This document shows positions 16,176 through 26,998 of a stretch of DNA of 64,000 nucleotides, piece after piece (the stretch's first letter is position 1; the number at the start of each line of letters is the position of its first letter). The stretch lies in assembly GCF_945956895.1 (NCBI RefSeq), contig NZ_CAMFJF010000002.1, positions 1 through 64,000 on the forward strand, in the 5' to 3' direction. Both the position numbers and the translations under genes were made by a program. Under the pieces are notes generated by a model. The model was not told where the DNA came from. It saw nothing but the letters and a program-made list of their open reading frames with translations, and did no database searches. The DNA comes from an uncultured Allobosea sp. (GTDB lineage Bacteria; Pseudomonadota; Alphaproteobacteria; Rhizobiales; Beijerinckiaceae).

Positions 16176-17597
16176 ATGAGCAACGCCGTCGTCACGCGCT
16201 TTGCGCCCTCGCCCACCGGATTCCTGCATATCGGCGGAGCCCGGACCGCGCTGTTCAATTGGCTCTATTCCCGCCGGCAAGGCGGCAAGATGCTGCTGCG
16301 CATCGAGGATACCGACCGGGAACGCTCAACCGAGGCGGCGATCGCCGCGATCCTCGACGGGCTGGAATGGCTTGGCCTCGATTGGGACGGCCAGACCGTC
16401 TACCAGTTCCAGCGCGCAGCCCGGCATCGCGAGGTCGCCGAGCAGATGCTCGCCAACGGCAAGGCCTATTACTGCTATGCGACCCCGGCCGAGCTCGAGG
16501 AGATGCGCGAGAAGGCGCGCGCCGAGGGCAAGCCATTGCGCTATGACGGCCGCTGGCGCGACCGCGACCCGTCGGCCGCGCCGGAAGGTGTGAAGCCGGT
16601 GATCCGCCTCAAGGCGCCGCAGACCGGCGAGACCGTGGTCAATGACGAGGTCCAGGGCCGCGTCGTCTGGCAGAACGAGAATCTCGACGACCTCGTGCTG
16701 CTGCGCTCCGACGGCACGCCGACCTATATGCTCGCGGTGGTGGTCGACGATCACGACATGGGCGTGACCCATATCATCCGCGGCGACGACCACCTGACCA
16801 ATGCCGCCCGCCAGACCCAGATCTACGACGCGCTCGGCTGGGACGTGCCGAGCATGTCGCATATCCCGCTAATCCACGGGCCGGACGGCGCCAAACTCTC
16901 GAAGCGCCATGGCGCGCTCGGCATCGATGCCTATCGCTCGATGGGCTATCTGCCGGCGGCCTTGCGCAATTATCTGGTGCGGCTGGGCTGGAGCCATGGC
17001 GACCAGGAGGTCTTCTCGACGCAGGAGATGATCGACGCCTTCAACCTGTCCTCGATCGGCCGCTCGCCGGCGCGCTTCGACTACGCCAAGCTGGAGAACC
17101 TGAACGGGCTCTACATGCGCCAGTCGAGCGATGCCGACCTGCTCGCTGCGCTCAAGGTCATCCTGCCGGAGATCGGACCGGCGCGCGGGCTCGGTGCCAC
17201 GCTGTCGCCGGAGCTGGAGGCGAAGTTCCTCGCCGCCATGCCAGGCCTCAAGGAGCGCGCCAAGACGCTGATCGAACTGCTCGACAGCGCCTTCTATCTC
17301 TATGCCCAGCGCCCGCTGCAGCTCGATGACAAGGCCAAGGGCCTGCTCGACGAGGCCGCACGCCAGCGCCTGCCGCAGATCGCGGCGAAGCTTGCCGCGG
17401 TCAGCGACTGGTCGCCGGCGCCGCTGGAAGCTGCGGTTCGCGCCTATGTCGAGGAGAGCGGGCTGAAGCTCGGCCAGGCGGCGCAGCCGCTGCGCGCGGC
17501 GCTGACCGGCCGGGCGATGTCGCCGGGCCTGTTCGACGTCATGGCCGTTCTCGGTCGCGACGAGACACTGGCACGGCTCGCCGACCAGGCGGCCTGA
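16176..17597 (+). CDS. gltX: Glutamate--tRNA ligase (GltX)
   Basis: The class I synthetase motifs are clear: [20 protein letters not shown] (HIGH-type motif at residues 9-28) and KLSKRHG (KMSKS loop near 240). The length of 473 residues is normal. The enzyme charges tRNA-Glu, and in many alphaproteobacteria also tRNA-Gln before GatCAB amidation. It is divergent from the broken comEC and followed by gltA. A GC-rich hairpin at 17655-17688 may end its transcript. Confidence 0.98.
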   Translation: MSNAVVTRFAPSPTGFLHIGGARTALFNWLYSRRQGGKMLLRIEDTDRERSTEAAIAAILDGLEWLGLDWDGQTVYQFQRAARHREVAEQMLANGKAYYCYATPAELEEMREKARAEGKPLRYDGRWRDRDPSAAPEGVKPVIRLKAPQTGETVVNDEVQGRVVWQNENLDDLVLLRSDGTPTYMLAVVVDDHDMGVTHIIRGDDHLTNAARQTQIYDALGWDVPSMSHIPLIHGPDGAKLSKRHGALGIDAYRSMGYLPAALRNYLVRLGWSHGDQEVFSTQEMIDAFNLSSIGRSPARFDYAKLENLNGLYMRQSSDADLLAALKVILPEIGPARGLGATLSPELEAKFLAAMPGLKERAKTLIELLDSAFYLYAQRPLQLDDKAKGLLDEAARQRLPQIAAKLAAVSDWSPAPLEAAVRAYVEESGLKLGQAAQPLRAALTGRAMSPGLFDVMAVLGRDETLARLADQAA

Positions 17598-17967
17598 ATC
17601 CCCCAGCCGCGGTTTTCGCCAGCCCGGAAAGTCTTCGAACTCCACCTCCGATGCCCCCGCCGCCGTCCTGAAAAAGGCAGCGGCGGGGCTGCACGCGCCG
17701 ATATGAGCGGAACGCTGTTCCAACCGCCTTTTGGCTCGGTTGAATGCACTGCGCAAATGGTCTAGTGACGCGCAAGTGCATTGCGGTGCGGCAACGCAGG
17801 CGTGCACGAATATTGCTTGTAGATCAGTCACATGGGCCGCTTCTCCCCGTCTCCTTCCGACGCTTGGCCGACACATCGCGGCCTTCGGATACGAGATGCC
17901 CGGCGCGCAGGCGCGGAGAGGCGAAACCGGGGCTGAACAGCAGCGAGCCTTGAAAGGATCGGTATCG
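17598..17967. other. Intergenic region upstream of gltA (no gene seen)
   Basis: 370 bases without a convincing gene. A 9-bp stem (ccccgccgc at 17655-17663 with gcggcgggg at 17680-17688) could terminate gltX. The rest is probably the gltA promoter and 5' leader. In-frame extension of gltA through this region exists but has no homology to citrate synthase. Confidence 0.6.
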
Positions 17968-19257
17968 ATGAGCGGAAATACCAGCCAGCTCCAGGTCGGC
18001 GGCAAGACCGTCGACATGGCGATCAAGGAGGGGTCAGTCGGCCCCGCCGTCATCGACATCGCCAAGCTCTACGCCCAAACGGGCATGTTCACCTACGACC
18101 CCGGCTTCACCTCGACCGCGAGTTGCGAGTCGCAGATCACCTATATCGACGGCGACAAGGGCGTTCTGCTCTATCGCGGCTTCCCGATCGAACAGCTCGC
18201 CGAGCATGGCGACTTCCTTGAGACCTGCTACCTGCTGCTCGAAGGCGAATTGCCGACGGCCGCCCAGAAGGCCGATTTCGACTATCGCATCACGCGCCAT
18301 ACCATGGTGCATGAGCAGATGGCCCGCTTCTTCCAAGGCTTCCGCCGCGATGCCCACCCGATGGCCGTCATGGTCGGCTCGATCGGCGCAATGTCGGCCT
18401 TCTATCACGACTCCACCGACATCTCCGACCCGCATCAGCGCATGATCGCCTCGATGCGCATGATCGCGAAGGTGCCGACTCTTGCCGCGATGGCGTTCAA
18501 GTACACCGTCGGCCAGCCCTTCGTGTACCCGCTGAACTCTCTGGACTACACCTCGAACTTCCTGCGCATGTGCTTCGCGGTGCCGGCTGAGGAGTACAAG
18601 GTCAATCCTGTGCTGTCGCGCGCGCTCGACCGCATCTTCATTCTGCACGCCGACCATGAGCAGAACGCCTCGACCTCGACGGTGCGCCTTGCCGGCTCCT
18701 CCGGCGCCAATCCCTTCGCCTGCATCGCGGCCGGCACGGCCTGCCTGTGGGGCCCCGCCCATGGCGGCGCCAACGAGGCGGCGCTCAAGATGCTCGAGGA
18801 GATCGGCTCGGTCGACAACATCCCGAAATACATCGCCAAGGCGAAGGACAAGAACGATCCGTTCCGCCTGATGGGCTTCGGCCACCGGGTCTACAAGAAC
18901 TACGACCCGCGCGCGAAGATCATGCAGAAGACCACGCATGAGGTCCTGAACGAGCTCGGGATCAAGGACGACCCGCTGCTCGACGTCGCGGTCGAGCTGG
19001 AGCGCATCGCGCTGTCGGACGAGTACTTCATCGAAAAGAAGCTCTATCCGAACATCGATTTCTATTCGGGCATCACCCTCAAGGCGATGGGCTTCCCGAC
19101 CTCGATGTTCACGGTGCTCTTCGCGGTTGCCCGCACGGTCGGCTGGATCGCGCAGTGGAAGGAAATGATCGAGGATCCGTCCCAGAAGATCGGCCGCCCG
19201 CGCCAGCTCTATACCGGCTCGCCGCAGCGCGACTACACCCCGATCGGCCGCCGCTGA
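17968..19257 (+). CDS. gltA: Citrate synthase (GltA)
   Basis: A 429-residue type II citrate synthase catalysing oxaloacetate plus acetyl-CoA to citrate at the entry of the TCA cycle. Active-site blocks are [31 protein letters not shown] and [16 protein letters not shown]. The ATG at 17968 follows an aaagga site and gives the expected N-terminus (MSGNTSQLQ...VGPAVIDI), although the frame is open much further upstream. A rho-independent terminator follows. Confidence 0.98.
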   Translation: MSGNTSQLQVGGKTVDMAIKEGSVGPAVIDIAKLYAQTGMFTYDPGFTSTASCESQITYIDGDKGVLLYRGFPIEQLAEHGDFLETCYLLLEGELPTAAQKADFDYRITRHTMVHEQMARFFQGFRRDAHPMAVMVGSIGAMSAFYHDSTDISDPHQRMIASMRMIAKVPTLAAMAFKYTVGQPFVYPLNSLDYTSNFLRMCFAVPAEEYKVNPVLSRALDRIFILHADHEQNASTSTVRLAGSSGANPFACIAAGTACLWGPAHGGANEAALKMLEEIGSVDNIPKYIAKAKDKNDPFRLMGFGHRVYKNYDPRAKIMQKTTHEVLNELGIKDDPLLDVAVELERIALSDEYFIEKKLYPNIDFYSGITLKAMGFPTSMFTVLFAVARTVGWIAQWKEMIEDPSQKIGRPRQLYTGSPQRDYTPIGRR

Positions 19258-19280
19258 GCCCAGCGGCATCGGTTATCCGG

Positions 19281-19310
19281 AAAGGCGCGCGGCGAAAGCC
19301 TCGCGCCTTT
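19281..19310 (+). terminator. Rho-independent terminator of gltA
   Basis: Stem aaaggcgcg (19281-19289) with cgcgccttt (19302-19310) followed by a T run (ttttttc), 24 bases after the gltA stop. Confidence 0.85.
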
Positions 19311-19369
19311 TTTCTTGGGGTGTGACGGTTGTGATCGTCGAGGTGATCGCGATCCGGGAGGCAACCACA

Positions 19370-19504
19370 TTTGTCATTCCGGGGCTTCGCGCAAGCGAAG
19401 AACCCGGAACCTACGACTGGGCGAGCGGGTAACAACCGGACACAGAATGTCTCACCCGGTCGTGGGTTCCGGGTTCGCGCCTGCGGCGCGCCCCGGAATG
19501 ACAA
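19370..19504. repeat. Long palindromic dispersed repeat, family A, copy 1
   Basis: A 135-bp element bounded by inverted TTTGTCATTCCGGGG arms, with inner arms around ACCCGGAAC / GTTCCGGGT. A second copy in opposite orientation lies at 43264-43398. Such elements resemble dispersed palindromic repeats of alphaproteobacteria and sit between genes. It lies between gltA and lpxB, which converge. Confidence 0.85.
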
Positions 19505-19544
19505 GCGTTTGGTTCGAAGCCGCGGCGATAGGTGACGGGAGCGC

Positions 19545-20717
19545 TTAGCCGCCCCGCCCGCCCGGCAAGAGTGCCAGCGCCGCCTCGACCGCGTTGGCGG
19601 CCGGGCTCGGCCCAGCCGAGCGCATGATCGTCTCGACCTCGGCGAAGCCGTCGAGCTGTCCCTGGCGCTTGCCGCCCTCCGCCATGGCAGCGAGGAGATG
19701 GCTGCTCAGCGCGTCCGGCGTCGCTTCCTCCTGGATGAATTCCGGGACGATGCTCCGGCCGAGGATCAGGTTGGGCAGGATCACGCTCGGCAGCTTGACG
19801 AGGCGCCGCGCCAGAAAGGCTTCCCAGTTGGCGCCGCGATAGGCCGCGACCGTCGGGACTTGCGACAGGGCGAGTTCCAGCGTCACGGTGCCCGATGCCG
19901 CGAGCGCTGCACGCGCTCCGCGGAACGCCGCAAGCTTGGCCGCCTCGCCCGTCACGATCTCCGGCGCGACCGGCCAGCGCGCCACGGCCTCGTCGATCAT
20001 CGGCTGGAGCCGCTGCACCGCCGGCAGCACGAACCGCGCCCCCGGCGTAGCTGCCGCCACCTTCGCCACTGCCTCGCCGAAGACCGGCATCAGATGATGG
20101 ATCTCGGAACGCCGACTACCAGGGAGGATAAGGATGGTCGGCCGCTCGGTATCGTCGCGCCGACACTGCTCTCCCGCATCGGGGCGCATTTCGGCGAGCC
20201 GTTCCATCAGGGGATGGCCGACATAGACGGTCTCGGGGCCGTGCAGACGGGCGAGCGCGGCGGGCTCGAACGGCAAAAGGGCCAGGATGCGGTCGACATG
20301 CGGAGCCATCCGCCGCGCCCTGCCGGAGCGCCAGGCCCAGACGCTGGGGCAGACCCAGTGCACGATCGGAATGGAAGGCGCCCGCGCCCTCACCTTCTTC
20401 GCGACGCGCAGGCAGAAATCCGGGCTGTCGATCGTCAGGAGCAGGTCGGGTTCGAAGGCTGCGATGCCGCGCGCCGCATCCTCCATCCGCCGCAGCAGCA
20501 AAGGCAAGCGCGCGATCACCGGGCCGAATCCCATGACGGCGATATCGGCCTGAGGAAAGAGGGATTTTAGTCCGGCTTCCGGCAGGCCGTGGTCACCCAC
20601 GCCGCAAAGTTCGATCGGGCGCTCCCCCAATCGCTCGCGCAGCGCGGCGAGGAAGCGCAGGGCCAGAGCATCGCCCGACGCCTCGCCCGCGATGACGCCC
20701 AAGCGGAACGGCCGCAT
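19545..20717 (-). CDS. lpxB: Lipid-A-disaccharide synthase (LpxB)
   Basis: A glycosyltransferase of the inner-membrane face that joins UDP-2,3-diacylglucosamine and lipid X to the lipid A disaccharide. Family motifs: GEASGD at 11-16, LLTIDSPDFCLRVAKKVR, HWVCPSVWAWRSGRA and VGHPLMERL. The length of 390 is normal. Last gene of the lipid A operon. Its ATG overlaps the upstream lpxI stop by one base (TGATG). Confidence 0.98.
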   Translation of the reverse strand: MRPFRLGVIAGEASGDALALRFLAALRERLGERPIELCGVGDHGLPEAGLKSLFPQADIAVMGFGPVIARLPLLLRRMEDAARGIAAFEPDLLLTIDSPDFCLRVAKKVRARAPSIPIVHWVCPSVWAWRSGRARRMAPHVDRILALLPFEPAALARLHGPETVYVGHPLMERLAEMRPDAGEQCRRDDTERPTILILPGSRRSEIHHLMPVFGEAVAKVAAATPGARFVLPAVQRLQPMIDEAVARWPVAPEIVTGEAAKLAAFRGARAALAASGTVTLELALSQVPTVAAYRGANWEAFLARRLVKLPSVILPNLILGRSIVPEFIQEEATPDALSSHLLAAMAEGGKRQGQLDGFAEVETIMRSAGPSPAANAVEAALALLPGGRGG

Positions 20718-21583
20718 CAGGGAAAGCCTTCGACGAAGAGACCGAGTTGGTCGGCCTGCCGGCCGAGCGCCGCCCGATCGCCGACAAGGACCTCGCCGGC
20801 CCGGACGCCGATGCCGGAGAGTCCGGCCTCGGCGATGTTCCGCAAAGTGTCCGGCCCGATGGCGGGCATGTCGACGCGCAGGTCCTGCCCCGTCTTGGGG
20901 ACCTTCACCAGGAAGCCGTCGCCCTTGCCGATCTTGAGGCGCCCGCGCGCCACCATGTCGGCGACCCGGCGGATCATCGCGTCCGTGCCTTCGGCGGCCT
21001 CGATCGCGACGACGCGGTGATCGGCGAGGATCGCGGCCTGCCCGACATCGAAGGGCGACAAGGTCGCCAGCAAGGCGAAGCCCCGCTCGAGCTCTGCGCG
21101 TTGTTCAGGATTGGCCTGCTTGCGGCCCAATGCGCCGCGTGGCGCCGTCATCTCGGGGGCGATGTCGGCCGGTCCGTGGACGCGAAAGCCCTGCATCTCG
21201 AAAAAGCCGACCACGCCGCGCAGGAGATGATCGTCCCCGCCCTGAAAGGCCTTGGCGAAATGCGGCAAATATTTCAACGTCGAGACCTCGGGGCGCAGCG
21301 AACCGAAGCTCGGCCGCGGCAAGGCCCCAAGCATGACGATATCGACGATGCCGCGCCGGCGCAGCTCTTCGAGCAGGCTGCCGAGCTGGCCCAGGCGGTA
21401 CTTCCTGACATCCGCGCCTTCGCCGAAAGCTGCGGGATCGACCGCACCGTCCAGCGCCGCGATATAAGGGCGCTCGCCATTAGCAGTCACGATGCGCGCG
21501 AGCTGGAGCGGATAGTCACCGCTCCCCGCGATCATCACAAGCGGTCCGCGTGCAGCGGCCACTCCTGGCGTATCGCCGCTCAC
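20717..21583 (-). CDS. lpxI: UDP-2,3-diacylglucosamine hydrolase LpxI
   Basis: 288 residues of the LpxI (DUF1009) family, which replaces LpxH in many alphaproteobacteria and cleaves UDP-2,3-diacylglucosamine to lipid X. Visible blocks are LVMIAGSGDYPLQLAR, IVMLGALPRPSF, GDDHLLRGVVGFFE and ILADHRVVAIEAAEGTDAM. It starts with GTG overlapping the lpxA stop (GTGA), showing tight coupling. Position between lpxA and lpxB supports the assignment. Confidence 0.95.
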   Translation of the reverse strand: MSGDTPGVAAARGPLVMIAGSGDYPLQLARIVTANGERPYIAALDGAVDPAAFGEGADVRKYRLGQLGSLLEELRRRGIVDIVMLGALPRPSFGSLRPEVSTLKYLPHFAKAFQGGDDHLLRGVVGFFEMQGFRVHGPADIAPEMTAPRGALGRKQANPEQRAELERGFALLATLSPFDVGQAAILADHRVVAIEAAEGTDAMIRRVADMVARGRLKIGKGDGFLVKVPKTGQDLRVDMPAIGPDTLRNIAEAGLSGIGVRAGEVLVGDRAALGRQADQLGLFVEGFP

Positions 21584-22389
21584 CGCTCCGCTGCGGTGGC
21601 GTCCCGCGGCGTGCAGAGCGGCTTGTCGCCGCCCTCCCTGATGAAGTTCAGGATCTCGTCGATCAACGGATGCGTCGAGAATTCCGCCGCAACGTCCTCG
21701 ACACGCTCGGCCAGCGTGCCTTCATCGGCGAAGAGCAGACGATAGGCACGGCGCAACTCGTGGATCTGCTCGCGCGTGAAACCACGCCGTTTGAGGCCGA
21801 TGAGATTGAGCCCAACCAGATGGGCAGGGTTGTCCCGTACGGTGCCGAAGGGAATGATATCGCTCAACACCCCGGCCCCGCCGCCGATAAAAGCGTGGTC
21901 GCCAATGCGCACGAATTGTTGCAGGCCGGCGCCGCCCCCGACGATGACGTAGTTCCCGATCGTGACATGGCCGGCGCACATCACGTTGTTCGAGAAAATG
22001 ATGTTGCTGCCGAGGCGGCTGTCATGGCCGACATGCGAATTGGCGAGGAAAAAGCAGCGATCACCGACGCTGGTGATCATGCCGCCGCCTTCCGTGCCCG
22101 GATTCATGGTGACGCCTTCGCGGATCTGGCAATCCGCGCCGATCGTGAGCGTCGAAGGCTCGCCGCGATACTTCACGTCCTGTGGCGGGTGACCGATCGA
22201 GGCGAAGGGAAAGATCCGCGTGCGCGGGCCAATCGTGGTACGGCCGGCAATGACGACATGGCTGACAAGCTCGACGTCCTCGCCGAGGACGACATCGGGA
22301 CCGACCATGCAAAACGGCCCGATCTTCACGCCGGCGCCGAGTTGCGCCTTCGGGTCGACCAGCGACATGGGATGAATGGTGACGCTCAT
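21580..22389 (-). CDS. lpxA: UDP-N-acetylglucosamine acyltransferase (LpxA)
   Basis: A left-handed beta-helix acyltransferase for the first step of lipid A synthesis, using hydroxyacyl-ACP. Hexapeptide repeats run through residues 10-190 (IGPFCMVGPDVVLGEDVELV, VIAGRTTIGPRT). The catalytic His block (SHVGHDSRLG) and the C-terminal RRGFTREQIHELRRAYR are present. The ATG at 22389 (MSVTIHPMS) gives 269 residues, close to other LpxA; a longer TTG-initiated form starting at 22428 is possible but unlikely. Confidence 0.97.
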   Translation of the reverse strand: MSVTIHPMSLVDPKAQLGAGVKIGPFCMVGPDVVLGEDVELVSHVVIAGRTTIGPRTRIFPFASIGHPPQDVKYRGEPSTLTIGADCQIREGVTMNPGTEGGGMITSVGDRCFFLANSHVGHDSRLGSNIIFSNNVMCAGHVTIGNYVIVGGGAGLQQFVRIGDHAFIGGGAGVLSDIIPFGTVRDNPAHLVGLNLIGLKRRGFTREQIHELRRAYRLLFADEGTLAERVEDVAAEFSTHPLIDEILNFIREGGDKPLCTPRDATAAER

Positions 22390-22424
22390 CGAGACGTGAC
22401 CCTGATCTTGAATCGACCCGGCGC

Positions 22425-22883
22425 TCAAATGACCATCGCCGAGATTTCGGCTTCGGCCACCAGCGCGCCATCGACGCGGGCCTCGCCACGGTAGAAGAAG
22501 ATATTGCGCTTGCGGGCGAGCTTGGTGAGGTGGAAGCGGATCTGATCGCCTGGCGTGACCGGCTTGCGGAACTTCGCCTTGTCGATCGTGGTGAAGAGGA
22601 CGGTCTGGACCGGCTTCTCGTCCGTGCCACGCGCGTTCACGACCAGGACGCCAGCCGTCTGGGCCATCGCCTCGATCATCAGGACGCCCGGAAACACCGG
22701 GCGCTCCGGGAAGTGGCCGGTGAATTGCGGCTCGTTGACCGTGACGTTCTTGATGCCGACGCCCGACGTGTCGCCGTCGATCTCGACGACGCGATCGACC
22801 AGCAGGAACGGATAGCGGTGAGGGATGCTGGCCATGATCTTCTGGATGTCGATCACACCCAGTGCAGTCGTCGCCTCGCTCAT
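22425..22883 (-). CDS. fabZ: 3-hydroxyacyl-ACP dehydratase FabZ
   Basis: A 152-residue hot-dog fold dehydratase of fatty acid synthesis. PHRYPFLLVDRVVEIDGD and GHFPERPVFPGVLMIEAMAQ carry the active-site His and Glu. The start MSEATTALG (22883) fits FabZ; the frame is open upstream without homology. It is located between lpxD and lpxA, the usual coupling of hydroxyacyl-ACP supply and lipid A acylation. Confidence 0.98.
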   Translation of the reverse strand: MSEATTALGVIDIQKIMASIPHRYPFLLVDRVVEIDGDTSGVGIKNVTVNEPQFTGHFPERPVFPGVLMIEAMAQTAGVLVVNARGTDEKPVQTVLFTTIDKAKFRKPVTPGDQIRFHLTKLARKRNIFFYRGEARVDGALVAEAEISAMVI

Positions 22884-23076
22884 GGTCTGTCTTCTCCCGC
22901 GTGCCGTCGCCGGGCAGCGCCTTGCATTCACTTCAGTGGCCGGAAGCAGGCAACGCTCCTGCAACTTGCCACGATTTCAAAATCTTCCGCCGCTTTGCCG
23001 GAAACAGAGCGGGTTCGGCAACATAATTCTCAACATCCAAGGCAGAAAGAGCACGTCCGGCAGCCGAAACGCTGGG

Positions 23077-24138
23077 TCAGTCCTGCCCCGCGCCGGGCTT
23101 CCTGCCGCGATTGGCCACCAGCGTCTTGAGCAGCGCCGTTTCGCGCGCCCAGCCGAGCGCCGGCTGAGCCGGGTAACCGCCATAGCGCGCGCCGCGCGGG
23201 ACATCGCCGGCAACGCCGCTCTGTGCCGCGATCTGCGCACCGACACCGATGGTGAGGTGGCCGGCGAGCCCAACCTGGCCGCCGAGCACGACGAAATCCT
23301 CGAGCGTCGAGGACCCCGCGAGGCCGGTCTGGGCGCAGATCACGCAATGGCGCCCGATGACGCAGTTATGGCCGATCTGGACGAGGTTATCGATCTTGGT
23401 GCCCTCCCCGATCACCGTGTCGCGGCTGGCGCCACGGTCGATCGTGGTGTTGGCGCCGATCTCGACATCATCCTGGATGATGACACGGCCGATCTGCGGC
23501 ACCTTCATGTGCCCCTTCGGACTCATCGCGAAGCCGAAGCCATCCTGGCCGATCCGCGCACCGGGATGGATGATGACGCGATTGCCGATCAGAGAGGCCT
23601 GGATCGTGCTGCCCGCGCCGATCGAGCAGTTGCGCCCGATCCGGACCTGCGGGCCAATGACCGCATGCGAGGCGACAACCGTGCCGGCGCCGATCTCGGC
23701 ACCGGGGCCGATGACCGCGCCCGGATCGACGGTGACGCCTGCTTCGAGGACGGCCGTCGCATGAACGATGGCGCCGGGCGCGACGCCCTGCGAGGCGAAG
23801 ACCGATTCAGGCTTCAGAGCATTCGGGAAGCAACGTGCCATCACCTTTGCAAAGGCGTGATAGGGCGCGGGCGACACCAAAGCCACCGTTCCGGCGGGAA
23901 CGCGCTCGACAAAACGGGACGAAACGATGCACAGGCCCGCCTTGGTCGCCGCCAGAGCCTCGGTATATTTCGGATTGTCCATATAGGCGAGGTCGGTCGG
24001 GCCGGCCGTCTCGAGGGCTGCGATGCCGTCGAGCTTGCGGGTCGGCTCCACGCCTTCCGGCAAGGTGCTGCCTGAAATGGCTGCGACCTCGCCGAAGTCC
24101 AGCGAGGTCGCGAAGGGAAAGAAAACTGGCTCTGCCAT
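23077..24138 (-). CDS. lpxD: UDP-3-O-acylglucosamine N-acyltransferase (LpxD)
   Basis: 353 residues. An N-terminal uridine-binding domain ([20 protein letters not shown]) precedes a long left-handed beta helix of hexapeptide repeats ([20 protein letters not shown]...) and the active-site segment [19 protein letters not shown]. It adds the second hydroxyacyl chain in lipid A synthesis. The ATG at 24138 (MAEPVFFPF) is chosen over an upstream in-frame start. Confidence 0.97.
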   Translation of the reverse strand: MAEPVFFPFATSLDFGEVAAISGSTLPEGVEPTRKLDGIAALETAGPTDLAYMDNPKYTEALAATKAGLCIVSSRFVERVPAGTVALVSPAPYHAFAKVMARCFPNALKPESVFASQGVAPGAIVHATAVLEAGVTVDPGAVIGPGAEIGAGTVVASHAVIGPQVRIGRNCSIGAGSTIQASLIGNRVIIHPGARIGQDGFGFAMSPKGHMKVPQIGRVIIQDDVEIGANTTIDRGASRDTVIGEGTKIDNLVQIGHNCVIGRHCVICAQTGLAGSSTLEDFVVLGGQVGLAGHLTIGVGAQIAAQSGVAGDVPRGARYGGYPAQPALGWARETALLKTLVANRGRKPGAGQD

Positions 24139-24268
24139 GATCCGGTCCGGAGCGCGGATCGCCGCGCATCTCACCAGACGCGAAGATGGCGATCCATGTC
24201 GTTGTTATCGCATCGACTTCTTCCGGGAAGCAGAAGCCGCTTCCCGGTCGATGCCTAGCCCCGCTGTA

Positions 24269-26782
24269 TCAGAAGCGGGTACCGCCCGAGAAGCGGAATG
24301 CCTGGAGACGGTCGCCACCATACTTGCCGGCGAGACCAGTCTGAGGGTTGACGCCGATTTGGCCGTCATCCTTGGTCAGGGCGTAGGCATAGTCGAACCG
24401 GATCGGTCCGAGCGGCGACTGCCAGAGCAAGCTCACGCCCACCGACGAGCGGATGACGTTCTTGTCGCGGATACAGCCGATGCTCGATTGAGCCCCCCCG
24501 GTCACGACATTGTACTGGCGCGCAGAAGAACCAGCGGGGCAGCCCGCGAAGGCACCGTTCGCAATGACGCTCGAGCCGCCGTCATAGTTGAACAGCGTAC
24601 CAGCGTCGGCGAAGACCGCGCCACGCAGGCCGATATCACGCGGCAGACCCCAGATCGGGAACTGCAGCTCGACCGTACCGCCGAAATAGGTGGTGCCACC
24701 GACCGCGTTGGCCGTGGGATCGTTCAGGACGTCGCGCGGACCGATACCGGAGGGCGCGAAACCACGCACCAGCGACGGGCCAAGGAAGTAGTGATCGACC
24801 ATGCGCAGGTTGCCGCTGGTCGCCTGGACGTGGCCGCCCTGGACGCGCAGGAAGCCGACGACGTCGTCGAAGATCTCGCGGTAGTAGCGAGCGTCCGCCG
24901 CGATGCGGAGGAACTTCGAGTCGCCGCCGACGCCGGCGAATTCCGGCTTCAGCTCGGCCGAGAAGCCGTTGCGCGGGTTCTGGTAGCTGTCGAGCGAGTT
25001 GTAGTTGAAGTTCAGGCCGACGAGCGAGGTCAAGGTGGAGCCCTGAGCCTCCTTGACCGCCACCGTCGCCTCACCATTGGTCACGCAGTTATACGCGTTG
25101 GCCGCAGTCGCGCCGACCGGCGTGATGCCGGGGATTGCATAGGTACAGTCGTTATAGGGACGGCTGGTCGTGTTCGGAATCTTGATCTCGGTCGTATAGA
25201 TCGAGTACCGCGGCGTGACCGAGAACTCTTCGGTGATCGGGAAGGTAAAGCGAACCTGCCCGCCCGTCACGCGGCTCTCATAGCGGCCGGTGTTGTAGTT
25301 GTCGTTGTACTTCGAGAACAGGTCGAAGCCGGCCGCCACGCGGTAGCCCAGGAAATAGGGCTCGGTGAAGGAGAAATCGACGCCCTGCGTCCGCTGACCC
25401 ATCGTGCCGGCGATGCGAACGAACTGGCCGCGGCCGAGGAAGTTCGATTCCGACAGCGAGACTTCGCCGATAACGCCGTCAGAGGTCGAGTACCCGCCAG
25501 CGATCGAGAAGGAGCCGGTCGCCTTGTCCTCGACATCGATGTTGACGATCACGCGATCCGGAGCGGAGCCCGGCTCGTTGGTGACGCGAACCTTGTTGAA
25601 GAAGCCCAGATTGTTCAGGCGACGCTCGGCGCGGTCGACCATGACCTTGTTGTAGGCATCGCCTTCACCGAGGTCGAGCTCGCGGCGAACGACATAGTCA
25701 CGAGTACGCGTGTTACCGCGCACGTTGATGCGCTCGACATAGACGCGCGGCCCCTCGTCGACGACATAGGTGATGCCGATCTGACGACCCGAAGAATCAC
25801 GATCGCCGCGCGGGCGAACCTGCGCGAAGGCATGACCACGGCGCGCCACTTCCGTCGTGAGCGCCACCAGCGACTTCTCGACCGCCTCGGCATTGTAGGT
25901 ATCGCCCCGCGAGGTGGCGACATAACGCTGGAGGGCAGCAGCATCGACGTCGCGCAGCGACGAATCGACCGAGACGTTGCCGACCTGATACTGCGGACCT
26001 TCCTCGACCTGGATGTCCACGACCCAGCCGCCGGCCGCGTCATCAAAGCGGGCGCTGCTGTTCGTGATCTGGAAATCGGCGTAGCCGTTCTTCAGGTAGA
26101 AGCGGCGGATGAGGTCCATATCGGAATTGACCCGATCGGGATCATAGACGTCGGACGTCTTGATCCAGCTCAGGAAGTTCGACTCCGTCGAGGTCATCAG
26201 CCCGCGCAGACGCCCGGCCGAATAGGCCTGATTGCCGGTGAAGTTGATCGACTTGATGCCGGTCTTGCTGCTCTCGTTGATGGTGAAGACGATGTCCTCA
26301 CGACCATTCGGAAGAGGAGCGATGCGACCGCTGACCGAGGACAGCCCATAGCCGGAACGCTTGTAGGCCTCGCGCAGGCGCTCGACATCGGAGTTGATCA
26401 GCGCCTGGCTGATGGGACCGCCGGGGCGCGACTGCACGATCTGGGACAGCTGCTCGCCCTTCAGCTTGCGATTGCCCTCGAAAGCGACACGATTGGCCGT
26501 GCCGCTCTGCTCCTTGACCGCGACGACGATCTGCGAACCGCGACGATTGACCTGCACATTCGAGAACAGGCCGGTCGCCATCAGGCTCTCGCGGATTTCC
26601 TGCGGATTCTCCCGACCAACGGCGTAGGAGCGGATCGTCTCCGCATCGACGCGCCGGTTGCCCTGGACAACCACGGCCTGCGCGAACGCCACACCACCAC
26701 TCACGGCCAGCATCAAAGCCGAAAGTCCGATCGATCGAGAGAGCCGCATCTTGCTCGTCCGGCTCTTTTGGGTCGACGTCAT
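24269..26782 (-). CDS. bamA: Outer membrane protein assembly factor BamA
   Basis: An 837-residue Omp85 protein with a signal peptide (ALMLAVSGGVAFA), five POTRA domains in roughly the first 430 residues (for example VVQGNRRVDAETIRSYAVG, NFTGNQAYSAGRLRGLMTS, NVRGNTRTRDYVVRRELD) and a C-terminal 16-strand barrel ending in the beta-signal (FRFSGGTRF). It inserts outer-membrane proteins. The ATG at 26782 is used; MRLSRS at 26749 is an alternative that keeps the signal peptide. The upstream gap is AT-rich and may carry a promoter. Confidence 0.98.
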   Translation of the reverse strand: MTSTQKSRTSKMRLSRSIGLSALMLAVSGGVAFAQAVVVQGNRRVDAETIRSYAVGRENPQEIRESLMATGLFSNVQVNRRGSQIVVAVKEQSGTANRVAFEGNRKLKGEQLSQIVQSRPGGPISQALINSDVERLREAYKRSGYGLSSVSGRIAPLPNGREDIVFTINESSKTGIKSINFTGNQAYSAGRLRGLMTSTESNFLSWIKTSDVYDPDRVNSDMDLIRRFYLKNGYADFQITNSSARFDDAAGGWVVDIQVEEGPQYQVGNVSVDSSLRDVDAAALQRYVATSRGDTYNAEAVEKSLVALTTEVARRGHAFAQVRPRGDRDSSGRQIGITYVVDEGPRVYVERINVRGNTRTRDYVVRRELDLGEGDAYNKVMVDRAERRLNNLGFFNKVRVTNEPGSAPDRVIVNIDVEDKATGSFSIAGGYSTSDGVIGEVSLSESNFLGRGQFVRIAGTMGQRTQGVDFSFTEPYFLGYRVAAGFDLFSKYNDNYNTGRYESRVTGGQVRFTFPITEEFSVTPRYSIYTTEIKIPNTTSRPYNDCTYAIPGITPVGATAANAYNCVTNGEATVAVKEAQGSTLTSLVGLNFNYNSLDSYQNPRNGFSAELKPEFAGVGGDSKFLRIAADARYYREIFDDVVGFLRVQGGHVQATSGNLRMVDHYFLGPSLVRGFAPSGIGPRDVLNDPTANAVGGTTYFGGTVELQFPIWGLPRDIGLRGAVFADAGTLFNYDGGSSVIANGAFAGCPAGSSARQYNVVTGGAQSSIGCIRDKNVIRSSVGVSLLWQSPLGPIRFDYAYALTKDDGQIGVNPQTGLAGKYGGDRLQAFRFSGGTRF

Positions 26783-26998
26783 CGGGTCGCCTATTCCATC
26801 TCTCTGGTCACCACCCCAAACGGGGACCGCCATCTCAGGACGGCAGCACGGGGACATTGCGGTTCAATCGCTTCTACAAAGTTTCCGGCAGGGTGCAAAC
26901 CGCGATCATCGTTAATAAAGCGTTTTTAGGAATCTCGTTGCCGACGCGCCACGCGGCACGCCGCTTTTCCGCCGCAAAGCGCGGCGCCGCAGGCGGCT

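Noticed and set aside
17598-17967. tRNA or small RNA gene in the gltX-gltA gap
   Set aside because: No TpsiC-like GGTTCRANYCC box, no paired acceptor arm and no cloverleaf spacing could be found. No convincing tRNA or rRNA gene was seen anywhere else in the window either.
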